DNA of 6,316 nt from Mobilitalea sp. (GTDB lineage: Bacteria > Bacillota_A > Clostridia > Lachnospirales > Lachnospiraceae). The DNA lies in NCBI GenBank assembly GCA_029974875.1, contig JARKQP010000158.1:1-6316 (forward strand), in the 5' to 3' direction. Both the position numbers and the translations under genes were made by a program. The notes beneath the pieces are model-generated. The model had not been told where the DNA came from. It saw only the letters and a list, made by a program, of their open reading frames with translations, and made no database searches. How positions within the stretch are numbered: position 1 is the first letter of the stretch; each line of letters begins with the position of its first letter. Below are positions 1 through 5,601 of this stretch, piece by piece.

Positions 1-1557
1 CGTACCTTTGCGATCATTTCCCACCCGGATGCAGGTAAGACAACCCTGACCGAGAAGCTGCTGCTCTACGGAGGTGCAATTAATTTAGCCGGTTCCGTGA
101 AGGGAAAGAAGACGGATAGGCATGCCGTATCGGACTGGATGGAGATTGAAAAGCAGCGTGGTATTTCTGTCACCTCTTCGGCAATGCAGTTTAATTATGG
201 AGGCTATTGCATTAATATATTGGATACACCGGGACACCAGGATTTCTCGGAGGATACCTATAGAACCCTGATGGCGGCGGATTCGGCGGTCATGGTAATT
301 GATGCCTCCAAGGGTGTTGAGAACCAGACGAAGAAGCTGTTCAAGGTCTGCGTCATGAGGAATATCCCGATTTTTACCTTTATTAATAAATTGGACCGTG
401 AAGCGAGGGATACCTTTGAACTGCTGGATGACATTGAGACGGTTCTGGGCATACGCACCTGCCCCATGAACTGGCCCATCGGCTCCGGTAAGAATTTTAA
501 GGGTGTTTATGACCGGACCTCGAAGCATATCACACGTTTTTATGCAGCGCATAACGGGATGAAGGAAGTGGATACGGTTGAAGTTGAGCTTGGTGATCCA
601 AGCCTGGATGAGCTGATTGGGAAGCAGAACCATGACATCCTGTCCGAAGAAATTGAACTGATTGACGGTGCCAGCAGCGAATTTAACCTGGAAGAGGTTC
701 TGTCAGGTAAATTAACTCCTGTCTTTTTTGGCTCCGCGCTGACGAATTTCGGTGTAGAATCCTTCCTGAAGCAGTATCTGGCAATGACTACCTCTCCTTT
801 GCCCAGAGCCTCCTCAGAGGGTAAGATTGATCCGGTGAACAATGAATTTTCCGCCTTTGTATTCAAAATTCAGGCGAATATGAATAAAGCCCACAGGGAT
901 AGGATTGCATTTATGAGAGTTTGCTCCGGTAAGTTCACGGCAGGTATGGAAGTGAACCATGTGCAGGGTAATAAGAAAATGCGTCTGTCCCAGCCCCAGC
1001 AGCTGATGGCCCAGGAAAGGACCATTATTGAAGAGGCCTATGCAGGGGATATCATCGGTGTCTTTGACCCCGGGATTTTCTCCATTGGAGATACCTTATG
1101 CATGCCTGACCAGAAATTTATGTACGAGGGTATTCCGACCTTTTCCCCGGAGCATTTTGCCAAGATCCGCCAGGTGGATACTATGAAGAGGAAGCAGTTC
1201 CTTAAGGGAGTCAGCCAGATTGCCCAGGAGGGTGCCATTCAGATCTTTCAGGAGTATAACACGGGCATGGAGGAGATTATCGTCGGTGTTGTCGGCGTCC
1301 TGCAGTTTGATGTGCTGAAATTCCGTCTGGAATCCGAGTACGGCGTGGAAATCCGTATGGAGCCCCTTGCCTATGAATATATCCGTTGGATTGAGAATGA
1401 GGGCATTGATGTCAGTAAGCTGAGTGTGTCCTCTGATACGAAGAAGATCAAGGACCTGAAGGGGAATCCGCTGCTTCTTTTCGTGAACCGCTGGAGCATC
1501 CAGATGGCGCTGGAGCGTAATCCGGGATTGGAGCTTTCTGAATTCGGTAAAGCGTAA
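1..1557 (+). CDS. prfC: Peptide chain release factor 3 (RF3), 5'-truncated by window edge
   Basis: RF3 is a cytoplasmic translational GTPase that helps recycle class-I release factors RF1/RF2 from the ribosome after peptide release. The reading frame is open from base 1 and gives 518 residues. Against RF3 proteins of about 530 residues, only some 12-16 N-terminal residues are missing. The P-loop reads SHPDAGKTT (window residues 7-15), and the HPDAGKT form is typical of RF3, unlike the HIDAGKT of EF-G. Also visible are the switch-I stretch RGISVTSS, the G3 motif DTPGH (residues 75-79) and the G4 motif NKLD (129-132). The rest covers domain II and the RF3-specific C-terminal domain, ending in a TAA stop. 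No promoter or ribosome binding site is visible because the start lies outside. No convincing terminator follows, and the convergent toxin remnant ends only 19 bp downstream. Identification is very secure. Confidence 0.97.
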   Translation, partial: RTFAIISHPDAGKTTLTEKLLLYGGAINLAGSVKGKKTDRHAVSDWMEIEKQRGISVTSSAMQFNYGGYCINILDTPGHQDFSEDTYRTLMAADSAVMVIDASKGVENQTKKLFKVCVMRNIPIFTFINKLDREARDTFELLDDIETVLGIRTCPMNWPIGSGKNFKGVYDRTSKHITRFYAAHNGMKEVDTVEVELGDPSLDELIGKQNHDILSEEIELIDGASSEFNLEEVLSGKLTPVFFGSALTNFGVESFLKQYLAMTTSPLPRASSEGKIDPVNNEFSAFVFKIQANMNKAHRDRIAFMRVCSGKFTAGMEVNHVQGNKKMRLSQPQQLMAQERTIIEEAYAGDIIGVFDPGIFSIGDTLCMPDQKFMYEGIPTFSPEHFAKIRQVDTMKRKQFLKGVSQIAQEGAIQIFQEYNTGMEEIIVGVVGVLQFDVLKFRLESEYGVEIRMEPLAYEYIRWIENEGIDVSKLSVSSDTKKIKDLKGNPLLLFVNRWSIQMALERNPGLELSEFGKA

Positions 1558-1576
1558 GTATATTAGAAGATAGTGG

Positions 1577-1724
1577 TCATTCCACCCCTTCGGACTCAAA
1601 AAAGTCCGCCACTTTCATACATTTTGGACGTTCCATATCCAGACACAGGAAGTCTTTATCACCAGTCAATATGATATCCACGTCAGCAATGATAGCTGCG
1701 TTTAGTATTGGCTGGTCTTTCTTA
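1577..1724 (-). pseudogene. C-terminal remnant of a PIN-domain toxin
   Basis: Immediately after the antitoxin stop, the minus strand encodes about 48 residues that look like the end of a PIN-domain ribonuclease toxin. They include KKDQPILNAAI, then DVDIILTGDKDF, then a short tail ending FFESEGVE and a TGA stop. In PIN toxins of the 'putative toxin-antitoxin component, PIN family' type, the Asp before the PIL segment and the Asp in TGDKD belong to the acidic active site. The whole N-terminal part, which should begin with a beta strand and DTN, is absent. Residues before the KKDQPIL segment in this frame are merely the antitoxin gene read out of frame, so homology starts at the gene junction. 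There is no start codon or ribosome binding site for the remnant. I infer an internal deletion of most of the toxin; the product should be inactive even if translated. Confidence 0.75.
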
Positions 1725-1982
1725 TTATTTATCCTTTTCGTAACGCACTTCATTGACCAAGTCCTGCACATCATCTTCATTATACACACCAATTTCTTCA
1801 GCAACACCTACAAATGCTCTCTGTGCCTTATAAATTGCCTGTGCAGACGCATTGTTGATCACTACTTCACCATTTGCATTTTGGAAGAATAGAATTTTAT
1901 CCCCTGATTTTAAGCCGAGAAGACGGCGTATTTCAGCCGGAACAGTAATTTGTCCATTAGCCGATATTTTCGCTAGGTTCAT
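1725..1982 (-). CDS. AbrB/MazE-like antitoxin, SpoVT-AbrB DNA-binding domain
   Basis: This 85-residue protein has the swapped-hairpin AbrB fold signature at residues 3-45: AKISANGQITVPAEIRRLLGL, then KSGDKILFF and EVVINNA. Its acidic C-terminal tail (about residues 52-85, with EEIGVYNEDDVQDLVNEVRYEK) is of the kind that binds and neutralises a PIN or MazF-like toxin. Start choice: the ATG at 1982 follows AAGGGG at 1991-1996 with 8 nt spacing. An in-frame upstream ATG at 2054 would read through the -35/-10 region and has no ribosome binding site. Such antitoxins normally repress their own operon as DNA-binding dimers. Here the partner toxin is reduced to a C-terminal fragment, so this is probably an orphan antitoxin that may persist as a stand-alone regulator. 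The family call is strong; the toxin partnership is inferred from context. Confidence 0.9.
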   Translation of the reverse strand: MNLAKISANGQITVPAEIRRLLGLKSGDKILFFQNANGEVVINNASAQAIYKAQRAFVGVAEEIGVYNEDDVQDLVNEVRYEKDK

Positions 1983-2006
1983 AAAGCTTTCCCCTTTCTT
2001 AAAATC

Positions 2007-2020
2007 TAAAGAATTCTTTA
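2007..2020. promoter_or_regulatory. Perfect 14-bp palindrome, candidate AbrB-type operator
   Basis: TAAAGAATTCTTTA is a perfect inverted repeat. It lies between the predicted -10 of the antitoxin promoter (2026-2031) and its ribosome binding site (1991-1996), about where transcription would begin. A dyad at this spot is well placed for autorepression by the dimeric antitoxin. The palindrome is certain; the function is inferred. Confidence 0.5.
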
Positions 2021-2025
2021 TATCT

Positions 2026-2054
2026 ATTTTATTCAAATATATCTGAAAATTCAA
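2026..2054 (-). promoter_or_regulatory. Predicted sigma-A promoter of the antitoxin gene
   Basis: On the minus strand TTGAAT (2049-2054) is followed after 17 bp by TAAAAT (2026-2031), a good vegetative -35/-10 pair. Transcription would start near 2019, giving a leader of about 37 nt. The A+T-rich surroundings offer other possible boxes, for example TATAAT further upstream, so the exact pair is moderately certain. Confidence 0.55.
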
Positions 2055-2110
2055 CTCTAGAACAAAAATTATACAAAAATTCTATAACCATAAACCATTT
2101 AAAATACCTA

Positions 2111-2139
2111 TTGACAAAAAGGGAAATATAAATTATTAT
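2111..2139 (+). promoter_or_regulatory. Near-consensus promoter of the padR operon
   Basis: TTGACA (2111-2116), a 17-bp spacer and TATTAT (2134-2139) make an almost perfect vegetative promoter. The predicted start is near 2146, leaving a leader of about 64 nt before the padR ATG. It is back-to-back with the antitoxin promoter, whose -35 ends 56 bp away. A promoter this strong in front of a PadR gene implies tight repression, for which the repeats at 2140-2199 are the candidate site. Confidence 0.75.
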
Positions 2140-2199
2140 ATACATAGTAGTACAATGTATAGTAATGATATGTATAGCATATATATGTATAAAGGAGAT
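2140..2199 (+). repeat. Four 15-bp-spaced units in the padR leader, candidate operator array
   Basis: The heptamer ATGTATA occurs at 2155, 2170 and 2185, exactly 15 bp apart. A related unit, ATACATAG, begins at 2140, the base after the -10 box. Units one and two also form an inverted repeat: TATACAT (2139-2145) and ATGTATA (2155-2161) with a 9-nt centre. The last unit runs into the AAGGAG ribosome binding site at 2192-2197. PadR proteins are typically autorepressors that bind ATGT/ACAT-containing dyads, so this is a plausible operator. A role in mRNA folding is equally possible. Confidence 0.55.
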
Positions 2200-2209
2200 G
2201 GTTGCAATA

Positions 2210-2554
2210 ATGATTGATAAGGAGTTGTTAAAGGGCTGTATCCCTCTCATGGTTTTGCATCTCTTTCAGGACGATGATTTATACGGTTATCAGATAATAA
2301 AGAAGCTGGAAGCATTGTCTGAGGGTGCTTTCATCTTCAAGGACGGAACGCTGTATCCAGTCTTGCATGCCCTTGAAAAATCAGGCTATATCAAAAGCTA
2401 TTGGCAGAACAGCGACGTTGGGCGCAAGAGAAAATACTATCAGATTACCGAAGCAGGAAAAGTACATCTTGATGAGAGAATAAAGGACTGGAGGTTCTTT
2501 ACTAAGTCAGTGAATTTGGTTTTGCAGGGAGGCGATAAGGAATATGAAGAATAA
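2210..2554 (+). CDS. PadR-family transcriptional repressor
   Basis: This 114-residue protein is of the short PadR subtype: an N-terminal winged helix and one C-terminal dimerisation helix. Signature segments are LYGYQIIKKLE (residues 24-34), GTLYPVLHALEKSGYI (46-61, containing the recognition helix) and the wing RKRKYYQITEAGK (72-84). Start choice: AAGGAG at 2192-2197 precedes the ATG at 2210 by 12 nt. The in-frame ATG at 2198 directly abuts that Shine-Dalgarno sequence, and the one at 2165 lies within the operator-like repeats, so both are unlikely. The gene overlaps the next one by 11 nt, which indicates translational coupling. PadR proteins commonly repress their own operon and release DNA on binding a small molecule or stress signal. 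The ligand cannot be told from sequence. Confidence 0.93.
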   Translation: MIDKELLKGCIPLMVLHLFQDDDLYGYQIIKKLEALSEGAFIFKDGTLYPVLHALEKSGYIKSYWQNSDVGRKRKYYQITEAGKVHLDERIKDWRFFTKSVNLVLQGGDKEYEE

Positions 2555-2915
2555 GATGCTATATCAATACGCAAGGCAGCTTTCCCGCCATATTGATGAT
2601 AGACGTGCCAGAGCTGAAACCGCCGAGGAAATATATTCACATTTATGTGAAATGGTGGAGGGATATGTGGCGCAGGGGATGACGGAGCAGGAAGCGCAGA
2701 TACAGGCCGTAAACGACATGGAATCCCCGGATGATTTAGGCGTTCAAATGGATAAAGTGCATACACCTAAAGTAAAATGGTGGTTTTATTGCTTGATTAT
2801 CATCCTGCTTCTCACCATCATAATCGGTGTGTTCACTTGGATCAATGCCTATGCGGATAAAGCGGGTGAACAGAATATCATGCCGGACAAGGAAACTGTT
2901 TTATACGAAGAATAA
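2544..2915 (+). CDS. Small membrane protein with N-terminal permease-prefix/HAAS-like domain
   Basis: The product has 123 residues. Residues 1-75 form a charged, helical, cytoplasmic-looking domain: repeated Ala/Glu helices, the GMTEQEAQIQAV turn (45-56) and an end reading SPDDLGVQMDKVHTPK (61-76). This matches what I know of the 'permease prefix' or HAAS/DUF1700-type domain that often follows PadR genes in Clostridia. One membrane segment follows (about 79-101), then a short acidic tail. Relatives I recall continue into a polytopic FtsW/RodA/SpoVE-like permease, whereas here only one TM helix follows. The start lies inside the end of padR, with GGGAGG at 2527-2532 about 11 nt upstream. I infer a membrane-anchored partner or sensor for the PadR regulator. 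It may be a naturally minimal form or a shortened descendant. No enzymatic motif is visible. Confidence 0.75.
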   Translation: MKNKMLYQYARQLSRHIDDRRARAETAEEIYSHLCEMVEGYVAQGMTEQEAQIQAVNDMESPDDLGVQMDKVHTPKVKWWFYCLIIILLLTIIIGVFTWINAYADKAGEQNIMPDKETVLYEE

Positions 2916-2937
2916 TATTAATCAATAATATCAACAA

Positions 2938-2997
2938 ATGATTGTCATAAATGATTGCAAATAATTGCAAATGCTTGCAAATAAATAATTGCAAGCA
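2938..2997 (+). repeat. TTGCAA repeats at 10-bp spacing plus 9-bp hairpin
   Basis: TTGCAAAT occurs at 2955, 2965 and 2975, exactly one helical turn apart, each centred on the palindrome TTGCAA. A fourth, TTGCAAGC, begins at 2989, and a related ATGATTGTCA unit begins at 2938. The last two copies form a perfect 9-bp inverted repeat, TGCTTGCAA (2972-2980) and TTGCAAGCA (2989-2997), around an 8-nt A/T loop. No T-run follows, so it is not a standard intrinsic terminator. It sits in the 120-bp gap between two co-directional membrane-protein genes, 24 bp before the next ribosome binding site. It could be an operator array, an mRNA processing or stabilising hairpin, or slippage-derived DNA. Confidence 0.6.
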
Positions 2998-3035
2998 AAT
3001 GGTCATCAATAAATAATTATGGAGGTCGTTGCCTT

Positions 3036-3356
3036 ATGAAAAACGTATTTAAGAAGATGTTACCCTATTTGATTTTCTTTGTTATTTTGTTTTACGGTGC
3101 CCCTGTGGTTCTGCCCTCTGAAACAGCTCCGGCTTTTCTTCTGCTAGTGAATCCGCTCTGCTTGTTAGGAGCCGGGATTTTCTACACGGTAAAGCATAGC
3201 TTTAAGTGGTATTTCCTCATTATCCTACCCGTTTTATTTATCCCTGCTTTGTTTACGGTATATAATTATACGGCATGGGTCTATGTTCCGGCGTATCTGG
3301 TTATTTTGGCGATTGGGCAGGGGGTAGGAAGTTTGATTAGGAGTGCTAAGAAATAG
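3036..3356 (+). CDS. Small four-TM membrane protein of unknown function
   Basis: This is a 106-residue, very hydrophobic protein with a basic N-terminus (MKNVFKK) and four predicted membrane helices at about residues 8-26, 32-52, 57-76 and 81-101. It ends in a basic tail (SLIRSAKK). Positive charges at both ends suggest that N- and C-termini are cytoplasmic. GGAGGT at 3021-3026 is an excellent ribosome binding site, 9 nt from the ATG. The gene follows the permease-prefix gene by 120 bp in the same direction and probably shares the padR promoter, unless the repeats at 2938-2997 mark an internal control point. No catalytic or transport motif is visible. It resembles small uncharacterised membrane proteins seen beside PadR genes in Clostridia, by memory only. 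No function can be assigned. Confidence 0.8.
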   Translation: MKNVFKKMLPYLIFFVILFYGAPVVLPSETAPAFLLLVNPLCLLGAGIFYTVKHSFKWYFLIILPVLFIPALFTVYNYTAWVYVPAYLVILAIGQGVGSLIRSAKK

Positions 3357-3426
3357 AGTAAAACGGAGCAGTTCTGTGTCCTTTTGAAAGATAAGCCAAA
3401 GGTATGGAATGCATCAAGCAACACAT

Positions 3427-3526
3427 AGAGGGTGTTACAAAAAGAAGAGCCTATACCATATATTACAGAATTATCCACTGATATCTGCAATATATGGTAG
3501 CTTCCTTCTATTTTGTAGCACCCTCT
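3427..3526. mobile_element. 100-bp palindromic MITE-like element
   Basis: Two arms of 43 nt (3427-3469 and 3484-3526) are near-perfect reverse complements: 38 positions pair, with a few small gaps and two mismatches, around a 14-nt centre. The outer ends read AGAGGGTGTTACAAAA on the left and the complement of AGAGGGTGCTACAAAA on the right, which resembles transposon terminal inverted repeats. There is no coding capacity and no clear target duplication in the flanks. The element lies between convergent transcription units and is followed by TTTT on the plus strand. The RNA hairpin could therefore also serve as a terminator for the PadR block, and from the other strand for nagBA. The structure is certain; the transposon origin is inferred, and I cannot assign a parent IS family. 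Confidence 0.65.
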
Positions 3527-3550
3527 TTTGTAATACGGTCCGGATTATCT

Positions 3551-3637
3551 TTAGCAAGTGTAAAGCTCACCTCTAACAACATAAACAAGGTGCAATACGC
3601 CTATTTGATTAACATTAGCAGGAAGTAAATCTCACCT
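3551..3637. repeat. Pair of imperfect ~22-bp direct repeats
   Basis: Copies at 3551-3572 and 3615-3637 both begin TTAGCA and end TAAA(G/T)CTCACCT, with a one-base indel in the variable middle; starts are 64 bp apart. Each copy's CACCT end can pair with a downstream element: AGGTG at 3588-3592 for the first, and the larger hairpin at 3634-3667 for the second. This suggests a duplicated structured unit of about 65 bp. It lies in the gene-free region between the palindromic element and the nagA stop. I see no gene in 3357-3426 or 3527-3683. Confidence 0.5.
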
Positions 3638-3667
3638 GGCAATGTTTTAGAAAACATTGTATCCGGT
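3634..3667 (-). terminator. Hairpin just downstream of nagA, possible weak terminator
   Basis: A perfect 9-bp inverted repeat, CAATGTTTT (3640-3648) and AAAACATTG (3651-3659), is extended by GG/CC and ACC/GGT pairs with small bulges (3634-3639 with 3663-3667). It starts 16 nt beyond the nagA stop codon. The main stem is A+T-rich and no U-tract follows on the minus strand, so it is not a canonical intrinsic terminator. A 3'-end-stabilising or processing hairpin, or a protein-binding dyad, fits equally well. Confidence 0.4.
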
Positions 3668-3683
3668 AGCTGTAGGTCTGTCA

Positions 3684-4796
3684 CTATAATACCTTACCCC
3701 TAAGAATTACCCTATTCATACTAAGATCCGGGTTCAATAGTACAATATTGGCATATTTCCCGGGAGTGAGGCTCCCGTACTGGCCGTAAATCCCGATCTG
3801 CTTTGCCGGATTCACCGCGGCACACTTTACGGCACTTTCCAGGGGGATGCCCATGGATACCGCAGTGGTCATGCAGGCCATGAGGTTGGTGGTAGAGCCT
3901 GCAAGGGTACCATCAGTAAGGGTAGCCTTATTGCCGGATACAAACACCTTTTGGCCTCCCAGGGAATATTCCCCGTCCTTTAGGCCGGTAGCCATCATGC
4001 TGTCACTGACCAGGATAATGCGGTCGTCACCAAACATCTTAAAGGTTGCCCGGATAACGCTTGGGGCAATATGAACTCCGTCACAGATCAATTCTACCTT
4101 TACATGTTCACAATCCAGTGCCGCACCCACAACTCCGGGCTCACGGTGGTTAAAGGGAGGCATTGCATTATAGAGGTGTGTCACATTGCTGGCGCCGATT
4201 TGGAAGGCAGTCATTGCGGTATCGTAATCAGCCGTAGTATGGGCAACGGAAACCACAACCTCCTCCTTAACTGCCTGAATGAAGCCGATAGCACCTTCTT
4301 CCTCCGGGGCGACCGCAACTAATTTAATCAGGCCGCCGGAAAGCTGCTGCATTGTCCTAAAATGTGTCAGGTCGGCATGCATCAGATAGCTTCCGTTCTG
4401 GGCGCCCTTCTTTTTATAGGAAAGGTAGGGACCCTCCATATTGATGCCTACCAGCTCCGCCCCGTGGTTATTTTGGAAGGAGGCAGCATTTTTAAATATC
4501 CTTTTAAGCTCCTCTTCCCCAAGGGTCATAGTAGCAGGAGCAATACCTGTGACACCGCAGTGGGCTTCAAAGTCTGCAATTTTACTTAAGGCCTCCGGGG
4601 TTCCGTCACAGAAATCATAGCCTACGCAGCCATGAAAATGGATATCCGTAAGACCCGGTATTGCGTAGAGGCCGTCAGCCTCCAGCACCTCATCCCCGTC
4701 ATTGGGGGAATCGGATATCCGGTCCTCCTTAAGGTAGAGATCTTTTTTTACAAAGGTATTATCCTCTGTAAAAATGAGAGCGTTTTTAATAATCAT
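3684..4796 (-). CDS. nagA: N-acetylglucosamine-6-phosphate deacetylase
   Basis: NagA removes acetate from GlcNAc-6-P to give GlcN-6-P, the committing step in using amino sugars from chitin, mucin or peptidoglycan. It is cytoplasmic and belongs to the metal-dependent amidohydrolase superfamily. The 370-residue length is normal for the family. Visible active-site elements are the N-terminal HFH pair (His53, His55), MEGPYL (metal ligand Glu121), VAHTTAD (His186), THLYNAM (His207), CDGVHIAP (239-244) and the catalytic Asp265 in LVSDSMMATG. LAGSTTNL (298-305) is also typical of NagA. All key residues are present, so the enzyme should be active. AAGGAGG lies a few bases upstream of the ATG. The gene follows nagB by 15 nt, so the two form one leftward operon, nagB first. 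Confidence 0.97.
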   Translation of the reverse strand: MIIKNALIFTEDNTFVKKDLYLKEDRISDSPNDGDEVLEADGLYAIPGLTDIHFHGCVGYDFCDGTPEALSKIADFEAHCGVTGIAPATMTLGEEELKRIFKNAASFQNNHGAELVGINMEGPYLSYKKKGAQNGSYLMHADLTHFRTMQQLSGGLIKLVAVAPEEEGAIGFIQAVKEEVVVSVAHTTADYDTAMTAFQIGASNVTHLYNAMPPFNHREPGVVGAALDCEHVKVELICDGVHIAPSVIRATFKMFGDDRIILVSDSMMATGLKDGEYSLGGQKVFVSGNKATLTDGTLAGSTTNLMACMTTAVSMGIPLESAVKCAAVNPAKQIGIYGQYGSLTPGKYANIVLLNPDLSMNRVILRGKVL

Positions 4797-4811
4797 AAAA
4801 GGCCTCCTTGT

Positions 4812-5543
4812 CTATTTGGTCAGCTGGGAAAGGGCAGCCTTATCAGCCACTATGGTTACATCCTTATGGAGCTGGAGGATGGAGGCGGGCACTGAGGGAG
4901 TGATCGGCCCTTCGATTACTTCCTTTAAAATCCCTGCCTTTCCTTCACCGCTGACGATAACCAAAATCCTCCCTGCTTCCATGATGCTTCCGATACCCAT
5001 GGTATAGGCATGCCTTGGGATTTCATCCGGGCTGCTAAAGAAGCGTGCATTTGCATCAATTGTGCTCTGTGCAAGGGCAACGCAATGGGTAGCTTTTTTG
5101 AAGCTTACATCAGGCTCATTAAAGCCGATATGCCCATTATTGCCAAGCCCCAGCAGCTGCAGCCCAACACCTCCCAGTGCTGCGATCACCTGGTCGTAGC
5201 GGTTGCATTCCTTCTGGGTATCCTCTTCCAGACCGTCCGGTATATTGACATTCTGGGGATTAATATTGATATGCTTGAATAAGTTCTCATACATAAAGTA
5301 ATAGTAGCTCTGGGGATTATCCGGTGATAGTCCTTTATATTCATCCAGGTTAACAGTCCTTACCTGGGAAAAATCAATATCACCCTTGTTATACCATTCG
5401 ATCAGCTGCCTGTATGTACCGATAGGGGAGGAACCGGTCGCAAGGCCAAGAACACAGTCTGGCTTTATAATTATTTGCGCCGAGATAATGCCTGCAGCTT
5501 TTCTACTTATTTCCTGATAATCCTGTACTTCAATAATTCTCAT
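4812..5543 (-). CDS. nagB: Glucosamine-6-phosphate deaminase/isomerase
   Basis: NagB converts GlcN-6-P to fructose-6-P plus ammonium, joining amino-sugar breakdown to glycolysis. The 243-residue length matches the short Firmicute form; the E. coli enzyme is about 266 and allosteric. Visible elements are the phosphate-binding loop LGLATGSSPIGTY (residues 32-44), catalytic Asp67 in NLDEYKG, and the active-site loop GLGNNGHIGFNEP (132-144) with His138 and Glu143. Asn136 stands where E. coli has Asp141. B. subtilis NagB, as I recall it, also has Asn there (RNGHIGFNEP), so this marks the Gram-positive subtype and not a defect. The start is the ATG at 5543, preceded by AAAGG about 11 nt away, a modest site. 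It is the first gene of the nagBA operon, and the promoter at 5658-5686 leaves a leader of about 107 nt. Confidence 0.97.
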   Translation of the reverse strand: MRIIEVQDYQEISRKAAGIISAQIIIKPDCVLGLATGSSPIGTYRQLIEWYNKGDIDFSQVRTVNLDEYKGLSPDNPQSYYYFMYENLFKHININPQNVNIPDGLEEDTQKECNRYDQVIAALGGVGLQLLGLGNNGHIGFNEPDVSFKKATHCVALAQSTIDANARFFSSPDEIPRHAYTMGIGSIMEAGRILVIVSGEGKAGILKEVIEGPITPSVPASILQLHKDVTIVADKAALSQLTK

Positions 5544-5601
5544 TTCAATCCATACCTTTCCATATGTAATTAGGAATAGCTAAATATAACTTCTGATAAT
5601 A

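Noticed and set aside
1558..1592. GTGG/CCAC inverted repeat as a terminator between prfC and the toxin remnant
   Set aside because: Only a 4-bp stem with no following T-run; too weak to support.
1725..1807. Longer PIN frame starting at an ATG inside the antitoxin gene
   Set aside because: The first part is the antitoxin coding sequence read in another frame and shows no PIN similarity; there is no ribosome binding site for that ATG.
2165..2209. Upstream in-frame ATG codons for padR (2165 and 2198)
   Set aside because: The 2165 start lies in the operator-like leader without a ribosome binding site, and the 2198 ATG directly abuts the Shine-Dalgarno sequence; the ATG at 2210 fits the family N-terminus.
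3509..3585. Short minus-strand reading frame (about 24 codons, including LAKDNPDRITKEGATK) ending in the palindromic element
   Set aside because: Protein-like composition, but no ribosome binding site, a stop codon just upstream and no recognisable family; too short to call a gene or remnant.
3551..3637. Repeat-spacer-repeat layout reminiscent of a tiny CRISPR array
   Set aside because: Only two copies, with several mismatches and an indel, and no cas gene or leader; CRISPR repeats are nearly identical.
5104..5148. NagB Asn136 in place of the E. coli catalytic Asp141 as a possible loss of function
   Set aside because: B. subtilis-type NagB enzymes, as recalled, carry Asn at this position; the other catalytic residues are intact.
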